DNA from: DATFTF01 sp963825175
GTDB taxonomy: Bacteria > Acidobacteriota > Thermoanaerobaculia > UBA5066 > Gp7-AA6
Length of the DNA stretch: 64,000 bases
Direction: 5' to 3'
NCBI GenBank assembly: GCA_963825175.1
Contig: CAWGSA010000002.1
Coordinates: 1,426,001-1,490,000, forward strand
Positions within the stretch are counted from its first letter, which is position 1, and each line of letters opens with the position of its first letter. The notes under the pieces were generated by a model. That model saw only the letters and a list, made by a program, of their open reading frames with translations. It ran no database searches and was not told the origin of the DNA. Below, in pieces: positions 16,376 through 25,000 of this stretch. The position numbers were made by a program, and so were the translations under genes.

Positions 16376-17131
16376 ATGATGAAAAAAGCGCTGTGGGTCC
16401 TGGCTGCCTGGCCGCTCCTCGCCCTCGCGCCGGCCGGCGGGGCGGACGAAAAGGCGGGCGATCCGGTTCGGGGAAAGGTGGTTTATGAGCGGTACTGCCT
16501 CTCCTGCCATGGCGACCTCGGAAACGGTGAAGGAGAGTTCGCCGAGTACATCAGCCCCAGGCCCCGCGATTATCGGCAGGGCACCTTCAAGTGGCGATCG
16601 ACGCCGTCGGGCTCCCTGCCCACGGTCGCGGACTTGGAGAAGACCATTCGGGACGGGGTCTATGGCACCTACATGCCGACCTGGTACGCGATCGGCAAGC
16701 GCAGCCGCCTCGATGTCATCGCCTACATCCAGACGTTCTCGCCGCGCTGGAAGACGGAGAAGCCGCAGCCGTCCATCACGATCCCGCCGGAGCCTCAGTA
16801 CACCGAAGAGTCGGTGAAGAAGGGCCGCGCGATCTACGAGCGTTCCAACTGCGCCCAGTGTCACGGTCAAACCGCCCTGGGAGATGGGCCTTCCGCGCAC
16901 GAGCTGAAGGACGACTGGGGCAATCCGATCGTTCCTTACGACCTGACGCAAGGGCACATCAAGTGCGGCGACACTGGACCAGACATCTACCGGGTCTTCA
17001 TCACGGGCTTGAACGGAACGCCGATGCCGTCGTTCACCGACTCGATCAACGCCGACGAGGCATGGGACCTCGTCCACTACATCCAGAGCCTCAGCCCGAA
17101 TTACCCGAAAAACGTCCCGCCGAAGCGGTAA
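16376..17131 (+). CDS. Dihaem cytochrome c, periplasmic
   Basis: About 250 residues, start ATG 16376 or the adjacent 16379 after GGGAGGG. The signal peptide is MKKALWVLAAWPLLALAPA. Two cytochrome c domains carry CLSCH (about residues 40-44) and CAQCH (about 161-165). Met ligands are probable in YMPTW and PMPSF. It is plainly homologous to the C-terminal half of the CcoO fusion at 18777: TFKWRSTPSGSLP here matches VFKSRTTPSGALP there, and GLNGTPMPSF is shared. It is probably an electron donor to, or an extra subunit of, the cbb3 oxidase encoded downstream. Confidence 0.9.
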   Translation: MMKKALWVLAAWPLLALAPAGGADEKAGDPVRGKVVYERYCLSCHGDLGNGEGEFAEYISPRPRDYRQGTFKWRSTPSGSLPTVADLEKTIRDGVYGTYMPTWYAIGKRSRLDVIAYIQTFSPRWKTEKPQPSITIPPEPQYTEESVKKGRAIYERSNCAQCHGQTALGDGPSAHELKDDWGNPIVPYDLTQGHIKCGDTGPDIYRVFITGLNGTPMPSFTDSINADEAWDLVHYIQSLSPNYPKNVPPKR

Positions 17132-17166
17132 GGCAGGGGGTCCGAGACAGAGAACGGGAGTTGAGC

Positions 17167-17331
17167 ATGCAGGACGGCGGGGAGAACGAGCATTCCGAGA
17201 TCAGCCACTACGAATCTTCGGGGATCGACGAGCGGCACGGCGTCGTGCCGAAGTGGCTCACCGGGGTTTACGTCGTTCTCCTGATCTGGATGGTTTATTA
17301 CCTCATCCGCTTCTGGACCGACAAAGGTTGA
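17167..17331 (+). CDS. Small single-helix cbb3-associated protein (CcoP N-terminus-like)
   Basis: 54 residues from ATG 17167. A polar N-terminus ends in DERHGVVPKWLTGVYVVLLI, followed by one membrane helix and a short tail (RFWTDKG). This matches the membrane-anchor part of CcoP/FixP, which normally reads as a short polar segment, P(K/R)W, then a helix, but the haem domains of CcoP are absent. It ends 4 bases before ccoN. The missing cytochrome domains may be supplied by the CcoO fusion. It is too short for confident family assignment; the alternative is a CcoQ-like peptide. Confidence 0.7.
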   Translation: MQDGGENEHSEISHYESSGIDERHGVVPKWLTGVYVVLLIWMVYYLIRFWTDKG

Positions 17332-17335
17332 GGAG

Positions 17336-18766
17336 ATGAGTTCCACTGCAAGGGACACGACGACCGTCTCGGACCGCGACGACCTCGTCGACCGAGAGGT
17401 CGTGCTCCGCTTCCTTCTCTCGGCGGCATTCTGGATCGTTTTCGCTCCGACGATCGGCGTGATCCTGTCGATCAAATTCAACTATTTCGATTTTCTCGGA
17501 AACATCAGCTGGCTGACATGGGGGCGGTTGCGCCCCGTCCACGTCATGGGAGTCATCTTCGGAGCCTTCACGACCGCCATCTTCGGGTTGACGTATTACA
17601 TGGTGCCACGCCTCTGCGGCGTGCGCATGTACAAGGAAAACTGGAGCCGGGCGATTTTCTGGCTCTGGAACCTCGGTCTCACCGCAGCCTTGATCTCGCT
17701 TCCGCTCGGCCAGAATCTCGGCATCGAGGCAGGGGAGTTCCCGCTCTGGGCCAACGTTCTCGTCGAGATCATCCTGGTGATGATCACGATTCAGGTGATC
17801 ATGACGATCGTCCGGCGCAAGGAGAAGCGGATCTATGTGACGCTCTGGTACCTGACGGCTGCCTACGTCTGGACCGCCTTCAACTACGCCTTCGGCCACT
17901 TCATCCTTCCGTACTCGATGCCCGGCGTGAACAACGCGGCCATGCACGGCCTGTACATCCACTACGTCGTGGGCCTGTGGATCACGCCGGCCGGTCTCGC
18001 GGTGATCTACTACTTCCTCCCCCTCTCCGCCAAGAACGCCCTCTACAGCCACAGGCTCTCGCTCGTCGGCTTCTGGTCCCTGGCCTTCTTCTACCCGTTC
18101 GTCGGGACTCACCATTACATCTACAGCCCGATCCCCTACTGGACTCAGACGATCGCGATCGTCGCCTCGATGATGCTCATCATCCCGGTCTGGACGGTCA
18201 TCCAGAACTTCTATGGAACCTTCGTGGGCCACTGGAAGCGCTTTCAGGAGTCGTACACCGCGAAATTTCTGATCGTGGGGGCGTTTTTCTATCTCCTGGG
18301 CTGCTTCCAGGGCTCGACCGAGGCGCTGCGGTCGATGCAGACTCTCACGCACTTCACCGATTTCGTGATCGCTCACTCTCACCTGACGGTCTTCGGGACC
18401 TTCATCCTGTGGGTGACGGCGGGCATGTACTACGTGATCCCGAGGCTCTCCGGGCGCGAGCTCTACTCGCGCTCGCTCGCCCAATGGCACTACTGGCTGA
18501 CTGTCGGAGGATTCTCGCTCATGGCGTCGGTGCTGACGCTCCAGGGTTTGCTCCAGGGCACCATGCTCGAGATGGGCGCGGACTTCGTCAACTCGATGGT
18601 GGCCATGAAGCCCTACTGGTTCACCCGTACCATCGCGGGCGTGACCATGGACATCGGCGCCATTCTGGGTATGTGGAACTTCTACATGACGGCGACGCAG
18701 GGCCAGCGAATCCAGATTCCGGCGGGCGCTCCGGTGGGGGGCGTCCCCGAGCCGCAGTGGACGTAG
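17336..18766 (+). CDS. ccoN: cbb3-type cytochrome c oxidase subunit I (CcoN)
   Basis: A 476-residue catalytic subunit with about 12 membrane helices. Signature ligands are visible: the low-spin haem b ligand in RPVHVMGVIFG, His of the CuB site in GLYIHYVVGLW, the paired His in FVGTHHYIYSPIPYW, and the haem ligands in FTDFVIAHSHLTVFG. These fit the C-type (cbb3) haem-copper oxidases, which reduce O2 with high affinity. RBS GAGG is 5 bases before the ATG. It is followed by ccoO after 10 bases. Its presence indicates microaerobic respiration in addition to the aa3 oxidase at 39-45 kb. Confidence 0.97.
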   Translation: MSSTARDTTTVSDRDDLVDREVVLRFLLSAAFWIVFAPTIGVILSIKFNYFDFLGNISWLTWGRLRPVHVMGVIFGAFTTAIFGLTYYMVPRLCGVRMYKENWSRAIFWLWNLGLTAALISLPLGQNLGIEAGEFPLWANVLVEIILVMITIQVIMTIVRRKEKRIYVTLWYLTAAYVWTAFNYAFGHFILPYSMPGVNNAAMHGLYIHYVVGLWITPAGLAVIYYFLPLSAKNALYSHRLSLVGFWSLAFFYPFVGTHHYIYSPIPYWTQTIAIVASMMLIIPVWTVIQNFYGTFVGHWKRFQESYTAKFLIVGAFFYLLGCFQGSTEALRSMQTLTHFTDFVIAHSHLTVFGTFILWVTAGMYYVIPRLSGRELYSRSLAQWHYWLTVGGFSLMASVLTLQGLLQGTMLEMGADFVNSMVAMKPYWFTRTIAGVTMDIGAILGMWNFYMTATQGQRIQIPAGAPVGGVPEPQWT

Positions 18767-18776
18767 GACCGACGCC

Positions 18777-20492
18777 ATGAAGCGCATCGAACCGATTATT
18801 TTGATCGCCGCCGTGGGCTTCTACGCGCTGGCCATGACGACCCAGGGGATCCTTCCGCTGCTCGAGAAAGAGGTAACGCGGCCCACGACCCTCAAGACGA
18901 TCGACGGCAAGATGGTCTCGACGCCGAAACGCACCGAGCTCGAGGAAGAGGGACGCCGCATCTACATCCGCGAAGGTTGCTGGTACTGCCATTCGCAGTA
19001 CATCCGTCCGGTCAACCGGGATACGGAGAAGTGGGGACCGATCACGCAGGCCGGCGAGATCTCCTACGACCTGCCGCAGATGTTCGGCACGCGGCGGATC
19101 GGCCCGGAGCTCTCGCGCGAGGGCAATCGCCGGTCGGACGAGTGGCACTACGCGCACCACTGGAACCCGCGGGCGACCGAGCCCGAGTCGATCATGCCGT
19201 CCTTCACCTGGCTCTACCGTGACGACCCCGATCACGATCGCAAAGTTCTGGCCTTCCTGGAAAAGAACGACAAGAACCAAGACGGCCGCGTTACCAAGAG
19301 CGAGCTCGACAAGAACGGCGACGGCACGGTGACCCCCGACGAGCTGCCTCCGGATTGGAAAGACCTGGACGTCTGGCCGGTCAATCCGGATGGCACGGTC
19401 GGAGACGGAATCATCGATATGCACGATTATGGCCCGGTGCCGACGCGTGAGATGGAAGGGGTCGAGGCCTATCTCCAGAAGATCGGAACGGCGATCGGCG
19501 ACTGGCGCACCTGGGAGCCTTGGCCGACCAACAGCCGTCCCACTCCGACCGAGCCTCTGGCTCTGCGCCTCGTGCGCGGCAAGGATCTCTTCGAGAAGAA
19601 ATGCTCGGGCTGCCACGGCGTCTTCGGAAACGGGAGACTCACCGCCAACGACAAGGTCTCCGACGATTTCAACGACGCCTACCACTTCTTGAATCCTCAG
19701 CCCCGCGACTTCACGAAGGGGGTCTTCAAGAGCCGTACGACGCCGTCGGGAGCGCTGCCGCGCGACGAGGACATCTTTCGGACGATCACGCGCGGCATCC
19801 GCAAAGGGCAGATCATGCCTTCCTGGGGTAAGCCGGCCAATGGCCATGCCTTGACCGAGCAAGATCGCTGGGACCTCGTCGACTACGTCAAGACTTTCTC
19901 CGACCAATTCCAGAAGCAGGAGGTGCCGCCTCCCATCGAGATCCCCGTGCCTCCCTTCCCATCGGTCAAGGCGGCTCCCCCGGAATTGCTGGAGGAAGGC
20001 AAGTTGGTTTACCGCGTGCTCCAGTGTTGGACCTGCCACGGGATGACCGGGAAAGGAAACGGACCCTCGGCCAGCGGCCTCGTCGATGACTTCGAGGTGC
20101 CGATTCGGCCCTTCGACTTCACCTCCGGCGACTTCAAATTTGGCGACTCCCCGGCCGATGTCTATCGCACGTTCAACACCGGGTTGAACGGCACGCCGAT
20201 GCCCTCCTTCTTCGACACCATCCTCTACCCTCGTGAGGCATTTCCGGACTTGAAGCCCTGGCAGCAGGTCTTCGACGGCAAGTCGGCCTTCAACGAGGCC
20301 GAGGTCAAGGAAATCGGCGACTACATCGCGAAGCTTCCCGCCGCAGCCGACCTCGAGAAGATGGGCGATCCCGAAAAGAAGGCCTTCGCGGACCATCGTC
20401 GCTGGGCGCTGGTCTATTTCGCGCTCTCGCTTGCAAAGAACACGGGCCAGCCGCCCGTTCCGACCACCGCGGGCTTCCTGGTCGCGAAATGA
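18777..20492 (+). CDS. ccoO: CcoO fused to EF-hand motifs and a dihaem cytochrome c
   Basis: 571 residues, more than twice the usual CcoO. Residues 1-160 are CcoO: a membrane anchor (7-26), haem site CWYCH (68-72) followed by SQYIRPVNRDTEKWGP, and a Met in SIMPSFTW. Residues 165-189 hold two canonical calcium loops, DKNQDGRVTKSE and DKNGDGTVTPDE. Residues 265-480 carry two more c-type haem domains, CSGCH (276-280) and CWTCH (417-421), homologous to the dihaem cytochrome at 16376. No standard CcoP is encoded nearby, so the fusion probably replaces it. The stop overlaps the next gene (ATGA). Confidence 0.93.
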   Translation: MKRIEPIILIAAVGFYALAMTTQGILPLLEKEVTRPTTLKTIDGKMVSTPKRTELEEEGRRIYIREGCWYCHSQYIRPVNRDTEKWGPITQAGEISYDLPQMFGTRRIGPELSREGNRRSDEWHYAHHWNPRATEPESIMPSFTWLYRDDPDHDRKVLAFLEKNDKNQDGRVTKSELDKNGDGTVTPDELPPDWKDLDVWPVNPDGTVGDGIIDMHDYGPVPTREMEGVEAYLQKIGTAIGDWRTWEPWPTNSRPTPTEPLALRLVRGKDLFEKKCSGCHGVFGNGRLTANDKVSDDFNDAYHFLNPQPRDFTKGVFKSRTTPSGALPRDEDIFRTITRGIRKGQIMPSWGKPANGHALTEQDRWDLVDYVKTFSDQFQKQEVPPPIEIPVPPFPSVKAAPPELLEEGKLVYRVLQCWTCHGMTGKGNGPSASGLVDDFEVPIRPFDFTSGDFKFGDSPADVYRTFNTGLNGTPMPSFFDTILYPREAFPDLKPWQQVFDGKSAFNEAEVKEIGDYIAKLPAAADLEKMGDPEKKAFADHRRWALVYFALSLAKNTGQPPVPTTAGFLVAK

Positions 20493-20992
20493 GTCCGATG
20501 GGAGAGCGATTCTTCCGGCTCGTCGAGATCCTCTTTACCGCTTACGCAGTTCCTGCGCTGATCGTTCCATTCGTTTGGCTCGGTCGGAGAATCCTGGCCG
20601 CCGCGCGAGGACGGACGGAGCACGAGTCGGCCGGCAGATTGAATCAGGCGGTGGCCGCCTACGGTGTGCTCGCCGCGGTCTGGCTGATGGCATGGCTGGC
20701 CGAGCGGCTCGGCCTCCCAATCGAGCGAGGAGGACGGACGGCGGGGGTCCTCTGCTGGCTGGCGTTTGGACTTCTCAATCTTGTGCTCGCAAGCGTTCTG
20801 GTTCGCTTTACGGCAGGCTACGGTCACGTGCCGGAGGGGCAGCTCAAAGACAGATTGTTTCTCCGGCTTCTCTTGGCTGTCGTCCTCCAGCCGGTTACGA
20901 TCGCCTGCGCGTTTTCGGTTCTCTACCGGATCATGGGAGTTGTCTACCACATGAAGGTGCCGGGTCTGACGGCGGTCCAGGAAGGGATCTGA
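20489..20992 (+). CDS. Integral membrane protein, about four helices, unknown
   Basis: 167 residues overlapping the ccoO stop by 4 bases (ATGA). Hydrophobic segments can be traced at about residues 10-32, 50-72, 83-105 and 128-150. No metal-binding or catalytic motif is evident. The position inside the cbb3 operon, between ccoO and ccoS, suggests an accessory or assembly subunit of the oxidase, but no sequence motif confirms this. A second possible start (MGERFF) lies three codons in. Confidence 0.65.
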   Translation: MSPMGERFFRLVEILFTAYAVPALIVPFVWLGRRILAAARGRTEHESAGRLNQAVAAYGVLAAVWLMAWLAERLGLPIERGGRTAGVLCWLAFGLLNLVLASVLVRFTAGYGHVPEGQLKDRLFLRLLLAVVLQPVTIACAFSVLYRIMGVVYHMKVPGLTAVQEGI

Positions 20993-21044
20993 AGGCCGGT
21001 ACGAGGCGAGAGAAAGGACGAGAGACGATCCCGGGAGATTGAGG

Positions 21045-21254
21045 ATGGACATCACCTTTTACCTCTTCTTCATGGCCCTCCTCGTCTCGTTTGCGGCATG
21101 GTGCATCTTTCTCTGGGCAATCCGGACCGGCCAGTTCGACGACGTCGAGGACATCAAGTACCAGGTCTGGCCGGTTCAGACCGAGCGGAGAGAAAAAGCC
21201 TCGCCGGAAATGTCCGCTCCGGGTCCGGTGTCCCGCACCGAGAACGCGCCCTAG
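21045..21254 (+). CDS. ccoS: cbb3 oxidase assembly protein CcoS
   Basis: 69 residues: one membrane helix (FYLFFMALLVSFAAWCIFLW) followed by the diagnostic CcoS segment AIRTGQFDDVEDIKYQVW, where family members usually read WAVRSGQFDDLE. CcoS is needed for insertion of cofactors into CcoN. ATG 21045 is preferred over TTG 21039 because GGGAG lies 7 bases upstream. The C-terminal 30 residues are polar and variable. It is followed after 3 bases by the SafE-like gene, as in many cbb3 maturation clusters. Confidence 0.88.
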   Translation: MDITFYLFFMALLVSFAAWCIFLWAIRTGQFDDVEDIKYQVWPVQTERREKASPEMSAPGPVSRTENAP

Positions 21255-21257
21255 CCG

Positions 21258-21974
21258 TTGCATCACCACTCTCTTCCGGCAACCGGGGATCTCCTCCTCC
21301 TCTTCCTGGCATCGGCCCTGGGAAGCGCTCACTGCTTCGGGATGTGCGGCCCGTACGTGGCCCTCTGCGCGGCGAGAATCTCGCCGGGTGGATCGACCGC
21401 CGGTCAGCGCCTGATTCTTCGGCTGCTCTTCAACACGGGGAGGCTGGCGACCTACATGGCGATCGGAACAGTGGCAGGGGGCTTCGGTCAGATTGCGCTT
21501 GCGGCCGGAGCCCGCGCGGGACTCGCCGGGGGGGTCGCTCTTGCTGCGGGCTGCGCGGCGATCCTATTCGGCTTGTCACTCTTCGGATGGGTGCGCGATC
21601 CCGCGGGTCTCTTGCGCAGGAGCGGCTTCGATCTCCTGATCCGGGGCGGCACCCGAAGCGCGTTCCGCGCGCCGCCCTACGTGGCGGGCGTGCTGCTCGG
21701 CGCGCTCCAGGGAGCCCTGCCGTGCGCCCTGGTCTATGGAGCGGCCTCCCGAGCGGCGGTCTCGGGATCGCCGTTGCGCGGGTTGACGACGATGCTCGTC
21801 TTTGGGCTCGGAACGGTGCCCGCGATTTTCGCCCTGTCTTCTCTGTCCCCCGGCCTGCTCCAGCGCTTTCGGGGATGGCGCTGGTCCGGCCTCTTCATCG
21901 TCGCCGTCGGGCTCCTCCTCATCCTCCGGGGATTGTCGGCGTTCGACCTTCTTCCTCACACTGTCTGGTGGTAG
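21258..21974 (+). CDS. Sulfite exporter TauE/SafE-like (DsbD_2) membrane protein of the cbb3 cluster
   Basis: 238 residues from TTG 21258, with six predicted helices. The first helix contains the signature GSAHCFGMCGPYVALCAAR, with two Cys spaced as in the DsbD_2/SafE family often found in cbb3 maturation loci, and a later GALQGALPCALVY repeats the pattern. Such proteins are thought to move reducing equivalents or copper across the membrane during oxidase assembly. Its closeness to ccoS supports that. The start codon is weakly supported, since the ribosome site is poor, so coupling to ccoS is probable. It is convergent with the large cytochrome gene. Confidence 0.82.
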   Translation: MHHHSLPATGDLLLLFLASALGSAHCFGMCGPYVALCAARISPGGSTAGQRLILRLLFNTGRLATYMAIGTVAGGFGQIALAAGARAGLAGGVALAAGCAAILFGLSLFGWVRDPAGLLRRSGFDLLIRGGTRSAFRAPPYVAGVLLGALQGALPCALVYGAASRAAVSGSPLRGLTTMLVFGLGTVPAIFALSSLSPGLLQRFRGWRWSGLFIVAVGLLLILRGLSAFDLLPHTVWW

Positions 21975-22000
21975 GAGAGATCGACTCGTGGGGGCGGAGT

Positions 22001-25000
22001 TCACTGCGAGGGCGGCCGAAACTCCTGCGGTGAGGCTGGAGGACTGTCGCTCACGGTCCAGATCTTGTCCCCCTTGAGGTACATCCGATACATCTCCGAC
22101 TGGTCGAAGGGACGGGCCCCCCGCCGCCCGAACACGGCGAGCTGATTGCCCGATTCGTCCACCGCACGGTCGCGGTCGAGCCCCTTGGAGATCGCCACCG
22201 CGGGGCCGCTCGTCTTGTACGTCGCGATCAGGCGCGGCGTCGGCCGGGGCGAGAAGCCGTAGATCCCCGGCGTCTGGTCCGGCGACAGCAGCTGCAGGAC
22301 CTTCAGGCCGTTGCGCCCATCGGCGACGTAGGCGAAGAGACTGTTGTTGGTCATTCCAAGCTTGACGTCGCGGGTATCGGAGAGCGCGCCGTCGGCGTTG
22401 TAGACCTGATCCAGTTTCGGCCGCTCCGGATCCTGGATGTCGAGAATCACCAGCCCCTTCGATCCGCCGGCGACGTAGGCGTAGGTCCGCGACAGGTAGA
22501 TCTCGTTGGCCTCGGGCAGACGCACGACGGTTCCGGTCGGACGCGGATGCGCCAGATCGGTCACGTCGAGCACCTTGACCCCATCCGCGTCGCAGACGAA
22601 GGCGTAGCGGAACTGGACCGCGACCGCGTGGGGCTTGTTCAGGTCGGGCGCTCCCACCTCGGTGACGATGGAGAGCCGCTTGGGCACCTTGTCCAGCGAA
22701 ACCACCACCAGCCCGTGGTCGGTCGAGACGTAGGCATAGGTCCCGACGATGGTCAGGCCGACCGCTCCCGTCAGCCGCCCGTCCGGGTTGAAGGTGATCG
22801 CGCGCTCCAGGAAGTTGTTGGTCGGGTCGCCGTCGAGGAGCGTGGCCGCCGGCACGACGATCAGTCCTTCCTTGCGGTCGGTGAAGTAGATGTAGCCGTA
22901 CATCGGGTGGATCTTCGCTTCTTCGTTGACCGGCAGGTTCGGCCGCGTCGGATCGAGGGCCATGGTCGAGGGGCTGGCCACCGCCGTCGCGTCCTTGGAG
23001 CGCACGTACAGCCGCTGGCCCAGGGGGGAGACCGGTGCGGTCTGGATCCGCTGCGAAAACCCCTTGTTGTCGATGTTGGCGACGTCGTACACCACCAGCC
23101 CGTCCGAGCCGCTGGCGGCGTAGAGGTATTCGCCGCGCAGCTGGAGGGAGCGCACGTCCTTGCCTCTGTGCCGGCGCGCCTCCGAAAGGCGCCGCCCTCC
23201 GGAGACGAAGTCCCGGAAGCGCTCGGGATACGCCATGGCATGGAGCGAGCTTCCCAGGACGGCCTGCGGCTCATCGTGCTCGGTCACGGCCACGGCGGCG
23301 AACCCGCTCGAACCCTCCGCGACGTAGGCGTAGCGCCCGATGAAGTTGTAGAAGTTCGTCCCCAGCATCAAGAGCTGCGCCATCTTCGCGTTGTTGTCGT
23401 TCTCCCGCGACGGGTGGCAGTCCGTGCACATTTTGGTCTGGAGGCCGCCCCGGATGGCGTGGGAGTAGAAGGGGGAGAACGCCGTGCCGGAGAATCCACC
23501 CGCGGAAATGGTCTGCTGCTGGCTGTACAGCCACTCCCGGTTGGCGTTCTGGGAATCGACCAGGACGGCGCAGGAGGAACGGATCGTGGTCACGTCGTTA
23601 CCGTGGACGGTCGAGTCGTGCCCCAGCATGAAGACGTCGTCGCGCAGGGTCTGGAAGCTGTATTGCGTCCAGTTGCGGGAGTTTTTTCCTTCAAAATGCA
23701 GGTTGGGTTTCTTGCGGTTGGCCGACATCGGCAGGTGGCATCCGAAGCACGAAGTCACCCATGCCGTGTGGCAGGTCTGGCAAGCCACACGGTTGGACCC
23801 GTGCGCCAGCTTGGTCATGTCCGAGAGGCTTCCCCACGTCTTTCCGTCGGACTGCATGGTCTTGGCCAGCCGGGAGCGCTCGTTGTAGTGCTCGTTGCCC
23901 GGCGTGATCGTGTCGACCGTCTGGACGACCTCCCACTTGACGCTCGGGTCGAGCGCGGACTGCTGGTAGAGCTTTCCGCGGCGCTTCTGAAAGCGCGGTC
24001 CGAAGGCGGTGTTGGACTTGGTCAGGTCGGTGCCGTCGACGAGCGCCAGGGTCGCCGGCTTGTCGTAGTCTCCGTGGCAGTCGATGCACCGGACCTTGGC
24101 CGCCGCCCGCGTCTCGCCGTAGAGCTTGCCGTCGCCGTGGCTGTCCCCGACGAAGTGGCAGTCGACGCAGTGCATCCCCTTTTCCTCGTGAATGTCGGCC
24201 ATGTGGACGGCCTTCTCGAACTTCTTCGGGTCGGTGAAGGACAGCGGCTTGCCGTCCTTGTCCAGGTACGTTCCCTTGTCGTCGTGCCAGTACACGTTGC
24301 GGAAGATCCAGCCGTGCCCGTTGAAGTCGGCGAACTGCGTGTGCTCGAGCTTGGGATTCAAGGAGGCGACCTGCTCGAGGAACTTGGTGTCTCCCCACAG
24401 GCCGCGCACGGCCGAGCCCTCCGGGTTGCTGCGTTGGATGCGGTCGATCTCGCTGGCCGAGCGATTGAGGCTGCGCGGGGGATAGAGCAGTTTGCCGTCG
24501 GTCTCGTTGTCCCACCACATCGTGCCGTAGTAGGCGTTGACCACGTTGGTGCCCGGATGGACGTGGCAGACGATGCACTGGGAGGAGGGGATCGAAAGCG
24601 TCAGGGCGTGCTTGATGGGATGGCCGCGCTCCTCGCGCGGGATGGTCCGGTCCGTGCTGGCCGTCTGTCCCAGATGGCCGAACTTCGCGTACGGACCGGA
24701 GTGGGCGGAGTCCCTGTCGTTGGCGTAGATCATGTGGCAGGCCGTGCATCCGGAGGAACGGTAGTCGCCGGGATGGTCGTTGGTGCCCAGACCGTTCAGG
24801 GTCGGGTCGAGCAGGCGCGTCTTCTGGAGGCCGAGGAAAACGGGGTCAGTGCGCAGCAAGGTCCCGAAGCTTCGGAACGAGAGCTTGTCATCCGGCCGTC
24901 CGTTGGTTTCCTCGGCCGAGCCGGGGTTGGCGATCTCGGGAACCGGCAGGCCGCCGCGCTCGAAGACGCGCAGCACGTTGCCCGGCTGAGAGACTTCCCA

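Noticed and set aside
17167..17331. A complete CcoP protein
   Set aside because: The peptide has no CxxCH and only 54 residues, so it can be at most the anchor part.
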